Positions 1 through 8,402 of a stretch of DNA of 64,000 nucleotides are shown here, piece by piece; position 1 is the first letter of the stretch, and each line of letters starts with the position of its first letter. This DNA comes from Flavivirga sp. 57AJ16 (GTDB taxonomy: Bacteria > Bacteroidota > Bacteroidia > Flavobacteriales > Flavobacteriaceae): contig NZ_JAQZAT010000017.1 of the NCBI RefSeq assembly GCF_028736925.1, positions 36,708-100,707 of the forward strand, in the 5' to 3' direction. The position numbers and the translations under genes are program-made. The notes under the pieces were generated by a model, which ran no database searches, had not been told where the DNA came from, and was given only the letters and a program-made list of their open reading frames with translations.

Positions 1-256
1 AATGGGTTAAATCGACTTTCATATGATCCTCTTCATCATACATATACTTGATACGCATGGCTTCGATGGAATATAATAACAAATCACAATACTGTTTAAA
101 TAATAGGACTTCTTGATGGTTACAAAGTGCTTGTTGCTGTATAGCAACTATAAGTTCCTTAAATGCAAAATCGACCATTCTATGATAGAAAACATAATGT
201 TCTTTTGAGTCTAGGACTGCTGAATCTAATGGTGTTACAATGTGATTTACGGACAT
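1..256 (-). CDS. Hypothetical protein, N-terminal 85 codons, cut by window edge
   Basis: An open frame starts at the ATG complementary to 254-256 and runs off the left edge of the window with no stop. The visible 85 residues begin MSVNHIVTPLDSAV and are rich in hydrophobic and charged residues that suggest helices; no signal peptide or membrane segment is seen. I do not recognise a family. It follows the coiled-coil gene at 504-1850 on the same strand, separated by about 250 bases that contain a strong hairpin, so the two may be neighbours in function but are probably not a simple read-through pair. Confidence 0.55.
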   Translation of the reverse strand, partial: MSVNHIVTPLDSAVLDSKEHYVFYHRMVDFAFKELIVAIQQQALCNHQEVLLFKQYCDLLLYSIEAMRIKYMYDEEDHMKVDLTH

Positions 257-392
257 TTGTTTAATTAAAAGTGAACAATTAAAAGTTAAAAGTTCTTACT
301 TGATAGCAATCGGGTTAATCGAATAGAGCGTTAAGAGCCAAGGACATGCTCAAGTTTTTTGCTGATTTTCCCAAAAAACGACTGTTAGTGTT

Positions 393-435
393 TTTTTACT
401 CATAAGTATAAAAAAAATATACTTATGAGTAAAAA
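393..435. terminator. Perfect 18-bp hairpin, probable terminator
   Basis: Bases 393-410 are exactly complementary to 418-435 with a 7-base all-A loop. The arms begin with five T and end with five A, so a transcript from either strand ends in U residues. It lies downstream of the minus-strand coiled-coil gene (stop at 504) and before the left-edge gene, as expected of an intrinsic terminator or attenuator between them. The stem is AT-rich, so its strength is uncertain. Confidence 0.5.
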
Positions 436-478
436 TAAACATTCAAACTTATTTTAAATTTTATAGTTTGTTTGATGA

Positions 479-500
479 GATTCCTGCCTTCGCAGGAATG
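479..500. repeat. Small hairpin repeat, copy 1 (3' of coiled-coil gene)
   Basis: ATTCCTGC at 480-487 pairs with GCAGGAAT at 492-499 around a CTTC loop. This is one of five short hairpins of the same pattern in the window (others at 4751, 5959, 7122 and 54946). This copy lies just past the stop codon of the coiled-coil gene, whereas the other four lie just upstream of start codons. Confidence 0.6.
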
Positions 501-503
501 CAA

Positions 504-1850
504 TTAGCTTAACAAATCGTCATTGTTTGCTTCTGGTTTTGGCTTTCCTTCTGGTTCTCCATCATTACCTCCTGAAGCTTTATTCGGATCTACATTATAA
601 TAATCTTCAAAAATCTCTTTCATATCGATGCCATAACGCTCTGCAAAATTCTTTTGAATATCGCTGTCTTTGGCACGAATTTCCTGTAAGGCCTCTGCAT
701 AACTACTATAAACACCTTGCATGACTTTTTCGTGCACTGGAATATTGTCCATCATATCTTGACGGGCCTTTGCACTTGCAGTATGCATAGATGCCAACGT
801 TTCTCCAATATGCTCATCTGTTTTTACACCCAAATGCTCTAAAATAGCAGCAAACTCCTGATCGGTTCTAGCTTTTAAAGCCACTACATAACCATCATAA
901 TACTTTAAACGCTCTTCGGTATCACTTTTTAATTTAGCGCGATGCGTTTGTAAATTACTTCGTAATGAGGTTAATACTTTAATGGTTAAATTATGTTTGT
1001 GTACAAAACTGTCTTTACTTGCCGCCAGCGTGGTATAGGCATTTTTTAAGCCTTCCAGCTCTTCCACTTTTTGCTCTAAAGTCGTTACTTTACCAACAGC
1101 TTGTGCATAATCTGCAGATTGCTTGTCTGCAATATCTTCAAGTTCTTGACGTGCTTGTTTCAGTAAGGCATATTGTTCTTCTAATTTGGCCTCTACTTCT
1201 TTTTTCTTTTCTAAAGCTTTTGTATGGTTTTTAGTAGCTTCTACGATAGCATCTTGCAACTTATCTTCTACTTCCTTAATCTCCACTTCACGATTTTTCA
1301 ATCTACTTACCGCTGCCTGGGATTTATAGGATAGTTCACTTAATAATGTTTGAACATCGGCACTTTCTATACGCTCTTGAAACATGGCTTTTGCTTTATT
1401 ATCGGCAGCAGCACGCGTTTTTTCGGCAACCTTAAGTTCGTCTTGAGCTTTTTTAATTTTGCTTTTACGCCCCCAAAGATTATTCCACCAGGTATTTGGC
1501 TTTGCCTCGGCATCTTCTAATTCTATTTTGGCACGTTCTAAAGCTTTTTGCGCATCATCTATAACCTTTTGTTCTGTAGCATTAAGTGCAGAGAATTTCT
1601 CAAAAATAATACCAACTTCATCTTGGTAGTCGGTCAGATCTTTAATAGCATCCAAAAGCGTTGTTCTATCCTTTTCGGCCATGTGTACCACATCATCTAA
1701 AGTGGCATTTAATATTTTTTGCCGAACTTCTGGATCATCTTCTTGAGATAGTTTAGATTTCATAGTGTCAATGGCTTTACCCCAATTGACATCTACTTTC
1801 TCTGTTTTCTCGTTAGAATTGGTTTCCAATAAATCAAAATCGTCAGACAT
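504..1850 (-). CDS. Large coiled-coil protein of unknown function (448 aa)
   Basis: The product is a soluble, highly charged 448-residue protein without signal peptide or membrane segment. Residues from about 95 to 290 are dominated by long heptad-like helices rich in E, K and A, interrupted by a tryptophan-rich NTWWNNLWGR turn near residue 120. The C terminus is an acidic, glycine-rich tail ending in DDLLS, a composition like that of a short interaction tail. Similar coiled-coil proteins of Bacteroidota are sometimes annotated loosely as microtubule-binding proteins, a name I would not adopt here. It diverges from the small membrane-protein gene at 2084. I do not recognise a specific function. 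Confidence 0.85.
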   Translation of the reverse strand: MSDDFDLLETNSNEKTEKVDVNWGKAIDTMKSKLSQEDDPEVRQKILNATLDDVVHMAEKDRTTLLDAIKDLTDYQDEVGIIFEKFSALNATEQKVIDDAQKALERAKIELEDAEAKPNTWWNNLWGRKSKIKKAQDELKVAEKTRAAADNKAKAMFQERIESADVQTLLSELSYKSQAAVSRLKNREVEIKEVEDKLQDAIVEATKNHTKALEKKKEVEAKLEEQYALLKQARQELEDIADKQSADYAQAVGKVTTLEQKVEELEGLKNAYTTLAASKDSFVHKHNLTIKVLTSLRSNLQTHRAKLKSDTEERLKYYDGYVVALKARTDQEFAAILEHLGVKTDEHIGETLASMHTASAKARQDMMDNIPVHEKVMQGVYSSYAEALQEIRAKDSDIQKNFAERYGIDMKEIFEDYYNVDPNKASGGNDGEPEGKPKPEANNDDLLS

Positions 1851-2008
1851 AAGGAATGATGTGTTTTTAGTTGTACATTATTTAGCTAAGCAATTTCGTT
1901 AAAAAAAATCAATTTTAAAACTTATACTTCTTTAATTATTGGTATTATATGTTATTAAAATGTTACACCTTTTTTAATTTTATTGTGCCTTTATGTCTTT
2001 CTTTTAGA

Positions 2009-2038
2009 TTGTATAATTAATAATTTATGCTATATTTG
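2009..2038 (+). promoter_or_regulatory. Bacteroidota-type promoter for the small membrane protein
   Basis: TTG at 2009-2011 is followed after exactly 19 bases by TATATTTG at 2031-2038, a full match to the TTG-N17-23-TAnnTTTG consensus used by the Bacteroidota primary sigma factor. It lies 45 bases upstream of the proposed TTG start at 2084, which supports that small reading frame being expressed. Confidence 0.6.
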
Positions 2039-2083
2039 AGAAGCTAATAAACTAAATCATACTAACTTAACTATCTGACTAAA

Positions 2084-2296
2084 TTGTTACTAGTATCCCT
2101 CTTAATAGACCAATCTGATATTGTAACCATATTAATTATTGTTGTTATTGTTTTCTCTATTCTATTAATTTTAGGTGTAAGAAAGTCTTATAAACTAAAA
2201 AAAGAGAACGAGAAATTAAATAGCATGGATACTAAAATGCCTGAAGAAGAAACCTACAAGGACTTTACCGATGGGCATATGTACGATAATAAATAA
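2084..2296 (+). CDS. Small single-pass membrane protein (70 aa)
   Basis: The frame opens with a TTG codon at 2084; no ATG occurs before the C-terminal half. Residues 12-32 form one very hydrophobic segment rich in I, V and L, followed by a positive KKSYKLKKENEK stretch that would stay in the cytoplasm, then an acidic tail. A consensus promoter sits directly upstream. It could anchor or regulate a membrane complex, but no family is recognised. The start codon is uncertain because of the non-ATG initiation. Confidence 0.5.
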   Translation: MLLVSLLIDQSDIVTILIIVVIVFSILLILGVRKSYKLKKENEKLNSMDTKMPEEETYKDFTDGHMYDNK

Positions 2297-3037
2297 AGAG
2301 TTTCTTGAAACCAACCCATCTTCGAGCTACGGTGTACCCACATCTTTTTTCAATATAAAGAACAAAAGCTTATTTCTCTTTTTACTTACTTTTCTTTGCT
2401 CGTCCAAAGAAAAGTAACAAAAGAAAAGACGCCCTTTCGAGAGGTATTTCTTCTCACGCTGCGCTAGAGAAGAACCGGGCCCAAAACTTCGCGTCGCCCC
2501 ACCGCCATGTCCAACGCCAATGCTCCTGTTCCTCGAAGCTTTTGTGCCCTATCCTTCCGAAAGGTCGGGGACAGCCCTATGGTATTTTTCCAACAGCTAG
2601 CAGAGAGAACTGAGCGCTCTATAAAAGCGATCTGCGAGGCTGGTACGGCAAACCTATACAGAAAACAAGGGACATAGAGCGAGTTTTTTTTATCTGTGGC
2701 TGCGACAGAAGATCATGATTTGTGGGTACACCGTAGTTGGTCGGCAGACAGGTTTTAAATCGAACTCACGTTAATTATTCAGACTATTGACAGATTTCAA
2801 GCCTATATAGTCTAGGGATTCGTATTCATGCAGAGTCCAATCTATACCGTAAAGAATTGGATTCGTGTGAATTTGTGCCATTCGTGTCTTTTTTAAAGAT
2901 GTGTACACACGGTAGCATCTTCGAGGCAGGATTGTATAATTTAAAAGGAACCCCTGAGGCAGAGCCTCAAGGAATTCTTTTCGAATAAAAACGCCCACTT
3001 TTCAGCAGGCATTTTATAAATTGAATTTATTTATCTT
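2297..3037. repeat. 741-base gap made of composite inverted-repeat DNA
   Basis: CTACGGTGTACCCACA at 2327-2342 is exactly complementary to 2721-2736, bounding a 410-base segment that is clearly richer in G+C than its surroundings and holds no convincing gene. Directly beside it, 2759-2925 is a reverse-strand copy (about 90 percent alike by eye) of 51069-51200. Bases 2759-2777 are identical to the 19-base terminal repeat of the element at 31877-32080. A 75-codon frame read through 2771-2998 is only the translation of this repeat. Confidence 0.7.
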
Positions 3038-4729
3038 TTATCTCACAAGTTTTTTATACTTTATACGTTTAGGCATTAAATCCCCTCCAAGACGTTTCTT
3101 TTTATTTTCTTCATAATCACTAAAACTACCTTCAAAGAAATATACTTGAGAATCTCCTTCAAAAGCTAGAATATGCGTACATATTCTATCTAAGAACCAC
3201 CTGTCGTGAGAGATAACCACGGCACAACCAGCAAAGTTTTCCAGGCCTTCTTCCAAAGCTCGTAATGTATTCACATCCAAATCGTTTGTTGGCTCGTCCA
3301 AAAGTAGCACATTGCCTTCTTCCTTAAGTGTCATAGCCAAATGCAAACGGTTTCTTTCTCCTCCGGAAAGTAATTTTACTTTCTTGTTCTGTTCACTTCC
3401 CGAAAAATTAAAACGACTTAAATAAGCACGTGAATTTACCTGTTTTCCCCCCATCATAATCAACTCTTGCTCATCACTAAAGTTTTGCCAAATTGATTTT
3501 TCCGGGTCTATATTTGAGTGGCTTTGATCTACATAAGCAATTTGAGCAGTCTCTCCTACTTTAAACGCTCCTTTATCCGGGGTTTCTTCCCCCATTATCA
3601 TTCTAAAAATAGTTGTTTTACCTGCTCCATTTGGACCAATAACCCCAACGATACCAGCTTGTGGTAGGTTAAAGTTCAAATCATCATATAGCAATTTATC
3701 ATCATAGCCTTTACTAACCCCACTGGCTTCTATAACATTAGTTCCCAATCTTGGTCCGTTAGGAATGTATATTTCCAGTTTTTCGTCAAGTTGTTTTTGA
3801 TCTTGACTCATTAACTTATCATAGTTCTTTAAACGCGCTTTTTGTTTGGTTTGGCGCCCTTTAGCACCTTGCCTTACCCACTCCAACTCGCGTTCTAGTG
3901 TTTTTTGACGTTTAGAAGCCGTTTTACTTTCTTGTGCCAAACGTTTTGATTTCTGATCCAACCAAGAGGAATAATTCCCTTTCCACGGAATGCCTTCTCC
4001 TCTATCCAGTTCCAATATCCAACCTGCTACATTATCTAAAAAATACCTATCGTGCGTTACTGCAATCACAGTGCCTTTGTATTGTGCTAAATGATGCTCT
4101 AACCAATGTACGGATTCTGCATCTAAATGGTTGGTGGGCTCATCTAACAATAATACATCTGGTTCTTGTAAAAGCAAGCGGCATAATGCCACACGGCGTT
4201 TTTCTCCTCCAGAAAGCACACTTATTTTCTTATCACCATCTGGAGTGCGCAAGGCATCCATAGCAATTTCTAGTTTGGTATCTAGTTCCCAGGCATTGGC
4301 AGCATCAATTTGATCTTGAAGTTCTGCCTGACGCCCCATCAACTTTTCCATTTTGTCTGGATCAGAATAGACTTCTTCCAGACCAAACATATCGTTAATT
4401 TTGTTATACTCGTCAAGAATGGCAACCGTTTCGGCTGCTCCTTCACGTACCACCTCCATAACCGTTTTATTAGCATCGAGCTTAGGTTCCTGTTCTAAAA
4501 AACCAACCGAGTAATCTTGTAAAAAGGTCACATCGCCTTGGTAATTTTTATCGACACCAGCTATAATTTTTAATAATGTAGATTTACCAGAACCATTAAG
4601 ACCTAAAATCCCAATCTTAGCCCCATAAAAAAAGCTTAAATAAATATTTTTTAATACAGGTGTATTGGCACCTTGAAATGTCTTGGTTAAACCAGACATC
4701 GAGAAAATTACTTTCTTATCGTCACTCAT
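3038..4729 (-). CDS. ettA: Energy-dependent translational throttle protein EttA (ABC-F)
   Basis: This 563-residue soluble protein has two ABC ATPase domains and no membrane segments, as in the ABC-F family. The first Walker A is GLNGSGKS at residues 43-50, with signature LSGGEKRR and Walker B LLLDEPTNHLD; the second domain has GPNGAGKT, LSGGERNR and LLLDEPTNDLD. The linker between the domains is basic and tryptophan-containing. Length and sequence throughout match EttA, which binds the ribosomal E site and gates the first peptide bond according to ATP level. The CAL67264-type gene lies immediately upstream on the same strand with a 92-base gap containing a small hairpin. Confidence 0.95.
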   Translation of the reverse strand: MSDDKKVIFSMSGLTKTFQGANTPVLKNIYLSFFYGAKIGILGLNGSGKSTLLKIIAGVDKNYQGDVTFLQDYSVGFLEQEPKLDANKTVMEVVREGAAETVAILDEYNKINDMFGLEEVYSDPDKMEKLMGRQAELQDQIDAANAWELDTKLEIAMDALRTPDGDKKISVLSGGEKRRVALCRLLLQEPDVLLLDEPTNHLDAESVHWLEHHLAQYKGTVIAVTHDRYFLDNVAGWILELDRGEGIPWKGNYSSWLDQKSKRLAQESKTASKRQKTLERELEWVRQGAKGRQTKQKARLKNYDKLMSQDQKQLDEKLEIYIPNGPRLGTNVIEASGVSKGYDDKLLYDDLNFNLPQAGIVGVIGPNGAGKTTIFRMIMGEETPDKGAFKVGETAQIAYVDQSHSNIDPEKSIWQNFSDEQELIMMGGKQVNSRAYLSRFNFSGSEQNKKVKLLSGGERNRLHLAMTLKEEGNVLLLDEPTNDLDVNTLRALEEGLENFAGCAVVISHDRWFLDRICTHILAFEGDSQVYFFEGSFSDYEENKKKRLGGDLMPKRIKYKKLVR

Positions 4730-4750
4730 TATTAGTTATTTATTAATAAG

Positions 4751-4770
4751 ATTCCCGCCTTTAAGGGAAT
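4751..4770. repeat. Small hairpin repeat, copy 2 (leader of ettA)
   Basis: ATTCCC at 4751-4756 pairs with GGGAAT at 4765-4770 across an 8-base loop. The hairpin ends 21 bases before the ettA start codon, so it would lie in the 5' leader of an ettA message. It belongs to the same pattern as the hairpins at 479, 5959, 7122 and 54946, but in the opposite orientation relative to the gene compared with the pirin and recG copies. Confidence 0.55.
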
Positions 4771-4821
4771 GCACAAAATGTTATTTATGTAAAAAATGTC
4801 AATCAAAAAAAACAGGAAATA

Positions 4822-5004
4822 CTATACTCTTCCTTTTAAAGCATTAAATACCCATGCATTAGCAAAAAAGCCAATTCCTACTGCGGCGAAACCCCAGCCT
4901 GCTACATCATCGTACCTAAATGCTCCTAGTCCTATTAATGCCAGTCCTACAAAAATCATTACCCATGTGGCCCACGCCAACACAGTATTTTTATTCATTG
5001 CCAT
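4822..5004 (-). CDS. CAL67264-type small membrane protein (60 aa)
   Basis: The 60-residue product has two hydrophobic segments (about residues 8-28 and 35-55) with the intervening FRYDDVAGWGFAA turn. This corresponds to the small flavobacterial family called CAL67264 family membrane protein, which is commonly found next to EttA, as here. It is probably a two-pass inner-membrane protein with short termini. Its job is unknown; the neighbourhood hints at co-expression with EttA but not at a mechanism. Confidence 0.8.
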   Translation of the reverse strand: MAMNKNTVLAWATWVMIFVGLALIGLGAFRYDDVAGWGFAAVGIGFFANAWVFNALKGRV

Positions 5005-5223
5005 AATAAATTATTTCTTTTTGGGCGTATCCCTGTTAGTTAACCAAGGTTGATGTTTACCGCATTTTTAAAACCTGTAAGCAGTACATGATATGTTTAA
5101 AAAATGCTGTTAACTATCCTTTACGCAATTAGAGAAGCAAATATCGTATTTTTAAATAAAAAAAACACCTTTTTATGGATGCTTTCTTTCTTTTAATGCT
5201 TTTAAACAAGGCACTCTTTTCGA

Positions 5224-5940
5224 TTAATTCATTGGTACTTCAATAATTAAAATTTTAGAATTTGCCTTAGATTTTATTAAAACCGTATCTGTTTCATACA
5301 GACCGATAGCATCTCTATTTTCAAGAATTTGATCGTCAATTTCTATTTCTCCTTCAACTAAAAAGATATAAAAACCATGGTTTTCATTTTTCAAGCGTAG
5401 TGTTATCTCATGTTCCTGATCTAAATCAGAGCGACATATATAGGCTTGCTGGTTAATGGGCAATGCGTCGCCTTTTAACTTATCTTTTGGCGCGACAAGG
5501 GCTTGCAACTTATTTTTCTGGGCCAAATCATCAAATCTTCTTTGTTCATAATTTGGTGCTACGTTCATTTTTTCTGGAATGATCCATAGTTGCAAAAAGT
5601 TGACATCATCTGTTCTGTTATCGTTAAATTCTGAGTGCGTTAAACCTGTACCTGCGCTCATTACCTGTACTTCACCTACTTCAATAGCCCGTTTATTTCC
5701 CATACTGTCTTTGTGGGACAACGCGCCCTTTAAAGGTATAGAAATAATTTCCATATTTTGATGCGGATGCGTGCCAAAACCCATTTTTGGTTGCACGACA
5801 TCGTCGTTAAGCACTCGAAGCGCGCCAAAATTCATACGCTCTGCATCTTGATAGCTAGCAAAACTAAATGTATGGTATGATTTTAGCCAACCATGATCGG
5901 CATATCCCCTGGTATTTGCTTTATGGATTATTGTTTTCAT
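5224..5940 (-). CDS. Pirin family protein (YhhW-like bicupin)
   Basis: This 238-residue protein is a two-cupin pirin. The N-terminal metal site is complete: H58 and H60 in GFGTHPHQNME, and H102 and E104 in GTGLTHSEFN, matching the ligand set of E. coli YhhW, which has quercetin 2,3-dioxygenase activity in vitro. The C-terminal cupin (about residues 145-235) lacks such ligands, as usual. A second pirin follows upstream at 6234-7106, then MarR and FMN-reductase genes, suggesting a redox or electrophile response cluster. The physiological substrate cannot be read from the sequence. Confidence 0.9.
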   Translation of the reverse strand: MKTIIHKANTRGYADHGWLKSYHTFSFASYQDAERMNFGALRVLNDDVVQPKMGFGTHPHQNMEIISIPLKGALSHKDSMGNKRAIEVGEVQVMSAGTGLTHSEFNDNRTDDVNFLQLWIIPEKMNVAPNYEQRRFDDLAQKNKLQALVAPKDKLKGDALPINQQAYICRSDLDQEHEITLRLKNENHGFYIFLVEGEIEIDDQILENRDAIGLYETDTVLIKSKANSKILIIEVPMN

Positions 5941-5958
5941 AATGTATTATGCTTTTGT

Positions 5959-5978
5959 ATTCCCTCGAAGGAGGGAAT
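5959..5978. repeat. Small hairpin repeat, copy 3 (leader of first pirin)
   Basis: ATTCCCTC at 5959-5966 pairs perfectly with GAGGGAAT at 5971-5978 around a GAAG loop. It ends 18 bases before the start codon of the pirin gene at 5940. Confidence 0.6.
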
Positions 5979-6073
5979 CTTATTAATGATTGTTGTTAAA
6001 CCTATAAGGTTTTAGAAACATGAGTGTTTGGAAGTTAAAAATCCTTCCGATGTTTACGTTTTTTACCCCCCCT

Positions 6074-6094
6074 AATTTCGATCTTATCGAAATT
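6074..6094. repeat. AATTTCGA palindromic repeat, copy 1
   Basis: AATTTCGAT at 6074-6082 pairs with ATCGAAATT at 6086-6094. Flanking bases CCCCCCT before and GTCCTC after also recur at the other copies (35697, 54383 and 54612), so this is a dispersed palindromic repeat and not an isolated hairpin. It sits in the 293-base gap between the two pirin genes. Confidence 0.6.
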
Positions 6095-6233
6095 GTCCTC
6101 ACTTTAAAACGAAAGGGAGGAGGTCGTTTCAATTTATATTTTTTGCGAAAATGGGCTGTTTATTAATTTATTTCATGCTTACCTTACCTCTTTTTCTTAT
6201 AAACACTTGTTATTTTTAGAAACCTTGAGGGTT

Positions 6234-7106
6234 TTAACTCGCAGGAAGAAACCCCATTTTACCCATTTGATAATCTCGCATAGCCTCCATAATTTCCGTT
6301 TGTGTATTCATGACATAGGGGCCATAGGTCGTCACCTTTTCATTAAAAGGTTCGCCAGAAAGAAATAGCAATTTACTTGTTTTATTACCTTTAACAGAAA
6401 ACCCCTTTCCATCTTGGTTAAACTGAATTAACTGATTTTCATCTAATTTTAAGGCTTCCGAACCATTAACAGTGACATCTCCATTTAATAAATACAACAT
6501 CGACTGGTGGGTTTTAGGGACTTCAATAAAGTACGTTCCGTCTTCTTCAATGTCAATTACATAAGCATTTACGGGCGTTTGTGTACTTATTTTTCCATAG
6601 TTACCTTCTAATTCGCCTGCAACGACTTGAATCTTTACTTTACCATCTTCTGAATTAATGATATTAAAATCCTCGTTTTTTGCATGTTGATAGTTGGCAG
6701 GGATCATTTTCTTTTCTGCTGGTAAATTCAACCATAATTGAATGCCCTCAAGCATTCCTCCTTTTTGCACAAAGGCTTTTGTTGGTGCTTCGGCATGAAT
6801 GATACCACGTCCAGCCGTTGTCCATTGGACATCACCTGCTTTAACAACACTCTCATTCCCTAAAGAATCCCTGTGCAATTGTTCTCCTTGAACTAAAAAA
6901 GTAACAGGCTCAAATCCACGATGCGGGTGTGGCCCTAAATCGAAAGGATTGTTCTCTTCTGAGATTTCATAAGGACCATAGTGATGTAATAATACAAATG
7001 GATCTACCATGTCTATATTCCGACTTGGTAATGGCTGTCTCAATTGTATAGGCCCCATATTCACAAAACCGCTCCGTCCTACTGTTTTTATTGTATTTGA
7101 TTTCAT
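6234..7106 (-). CDS. Pirin family protein (290 aa)
   Basis: This is a longer pirin with two cupin domains. The N-terminal metal ligands are present: H60 and H62 in GPHPHRGFEPV and H104 and E106 in GRGIIHAEAP, the classic pirin pattern. The C-terminal cupin spans about residues 190-275. It differs clearly from the shorter YhhW-like pirin next door, so the pair is not a recent duplication. The order pirin, pirin, MarR, FMN reductase on one strand suggests that the MarR protein may control the group, although gaps of 90 to 290 bases mean this is an inference. Confidence 0.9.
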   Translation of the reverse strand: MKSNTIKTVGRSGFVNMGPIQLRQPLPSRNIDMVDPFVLLHHYGPYEISEENNPFDLGPHPHRGFEPVTFLVQGEQLHRDSLGNESVVKAGDVQWTTAGRGIIHAEAPTKAFVQKGGMLEGIQLWLNLPAEKKMIPANYQHAKNEDFNIINSEDGKVKIQVVAGELEGNYGKISTQTPVNAYVIDIEEDGTYFIEVPKTHQSMLYLLNGDVTVNGSEALKLDENQLIQFNQDGKGFSVKGNKTSKLLFLSGEPFNEKVTTYGPYVMNTQTEIMEAMRDYQMGKMGFLPAS

Positions 7107-7121
7107 AAGTTCTTATTTTTT

Positions 7122-7141
7122 ATTCCCTTGAAGAAGAGAAT
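7122..7141. repeat. Small hairpin repeat, copy 4 (leader of second pirin)
   Basis: ATTCCCTT at 7122-7129 pairs with AAGAGAAT at 7134-7141 with one mismatch around a GAAG loop. It ends 15 bases before the start codon at 7106. Confidence 0.55.
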
Positions 7142-7227
7142 CTTTTTATCGCAACCCCAAAAATATAATTGAGGCTACCTCCTTCCTGTCCGTTTAGCAG
7201 GCAGGTAAAAGAATCACAAATTAATTG

Positions 7228-7665
7228 TCATCGCATTTTATCTAGCAGATTACTTAATTGTTCTGCTTCATCTTCATTTAAATTTTTTAGTAAATCTTTA
7301 TTAATATTATGTGGGATAGATGCTATAAGCTTTTTTCCTTTATCTGTAATGACAATTTTAACAACACGCCTATCATGTTCTGAAGGAATACGCTCAATAT
7401 AACCCTTTGCACACAATTTATCCATTAACCTGGTCGCATTGGGTGAACGCTCCAGCATCCTGTCCTTAATCACCTGTACATTTAAAGGCTCATTGGCACC
7501 GTTTAAAATCCTTAAGATATTATACTGTTGGGGCGATATGCCGTACGGCTTAAAAAAATCATTCTGATAACTCGTTATCCAACTTGCCGTATAGATTATG
7601 TTCAACAAAGCCTTAACTCTGTTGTTTGGAAATTTTGAATTGATGTCTTTGGAAAAATCCCCCAT
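7228..7665 (-). CDS. MarR family winged-helix transcriptional regulator
   Basis: The 145-residue product has the MarR layout: dimerisation helix at the N terminus, a winged helix at about residues 45-110 with SPQQYNILRILNGANEPLN leading into the recognition helix, and the wing motif EHDRRVVKIVITDKGKK. MarR proteins usually sense small phenolic or oxidising ligands and repress nearby oxidoreductase genes. Here it lies between an FMN reductase and two pirins, all on one strand, which makes those genes plausible targets. No clear operator palindrome was found in its upstream region, which is filled with hexamer repeats. Confidence 0.9.
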   Translation of the reverse strand: MGDFSKDINSKFPNNRVKALLNIIYTASWITSYQNDFFKPYGISPQQYNILRILNGANEPLNVQVIKDRMLERSPNATRLMDKLCAKGYIERIPSEHDRRVVKIVITDKGKKLIASIPHNINKDLLKNLNEDEAEQLSNLLDKMR

Positions 7666-7673
7666 TTATTTAG

Positions 7674-7766
7674 TGTTCAATGTTCAATGTTCAGTGCTCA
7701 GTATTCAGTTTCGATTTCAACTTCAATTTCAGTGTTCAGTTTCGATTTCAACTTCGATTATAACTC
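7674..7766. repeat. TTC-phased hexamer microsatellite, tract 1
   Basis: The DNA is a run of six-base units of the form TTC plus three bases (TTCAGT, TTCAAT, TTCAAC, TTCGAT). It fills the gap between marR and the FMN reductase and runs into the last codons of the reductase. Related tracts occur at 8403-8621, 26921-27003 and 61683-61735. Confidence 0.7.
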
Positions 7767-8288
7767 TTTTTGGAATACATCCACTTTGTTTTTTAGATCG
7801 GAATCCTGTGCTTCATCGATGATCTTTCCTTCTGAAAAATTATCATTGAATAATGGCAAAGAAAAGTCTGCAACTATATTGCCCCCCATATAAACAAAAC
7901 GTCCTTTGGCAATCTCCAGAACAGTTGCGCCACCTCTACCTCCTGGTGAGGCCGCCATGAGCAACATAGGTTTCCCATTCCATAATTTACCATCAATTCT
8001 AGACATCCAATCAAATAAATTTTTAAATGCCGTAGAATAAGCCCCATTATGCTCTGCTAATGATAAAATAATACCATCTGATGCTTTAATAATATCTAAA
8101 AACTTATGCGCATTGTCCGGAATACCATGAGCATTTTCATAATCAATGCCATATAAAGGTAATTCAAAATCGTTTAAATCTAAAATATCAACTTTTACAT
8201 TTTCAACCAAAGTCGAGGCGTATATTGCTAATTGTTTATTTATTGAGTTTTTACTATTGCTTCCTGCAAATGCTATAATGTTTTTCAT
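7758..8288 (-). CDS. NAD(P)H-dependent FMN reductase
   Basis: This 176-residue flavodoxin-fold protein begins KNIIAFAGSNSKNSINKQLA, whose GSNSKNS loop binds the FMN phosphate. The middle segment SLAEHNGAYSTAFKNLFDWMSR and the loop ASPGGRGGA are typical of the NADPH-dependent FMN reductase (azoreductase/YieF-like) family, at normal length. It probably reduces quinones, azo compounds or similar electrophiles in the cytosol. A good promoter lies 24 bases upstream. The C terminus is encoded partly by hexamer-repeat DNA (tract 1), so the last few residues may have been altered by repeat expansion. Confidence 0.88.
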   Translation of the reverse strand: MKNIIAFAGSNSKNSINKQLAIYASTLVENVKVDILDLNDFELPLYGIDYENAHGIPDNAHKFLDIIKASDGIILSLAEHNGAYSTAFKNLFDWMSRIDGKLWNGKPMLLMAASPGGRGGATVLEIAKGRFVYMGGNIVADFSLPLFNDNFSEGKIIDEAQDSDLKNKVDVFQKEL

Positions 8289-8311
8289 AAGTATTAACTA
8301 TTTTTATGGTA

Positions 8312-8342
8312 CAAATATAAAATAAAAACAATTAGTTTCCAA
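8312..8342 (-). promoter_or_regulatory. Bacteroidota-type promoter of the FMN reductase gene
   Basis: Read on the minus strand, TTG (complement of 8340-8342) is followed after 20 bases by TATATTTG (complement of 8312-8319), a full consensus match 24 bases upstream of the start codon at 8288. Confidence 0.6.
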
Positions 8343-8402
8343 GGAAAATAATACCATGTAATATATTTTATGATTATATTAACAAAATGTCCCCTATTAA
8401 TC

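Noticed and set aside
2771..2998. 75-codon minus-strand open frame
   Set aside because: It is the translation of a dispersed repeat; the same peptide (SLKKTRMAQI) appears at 54388-54588 and around 51100.
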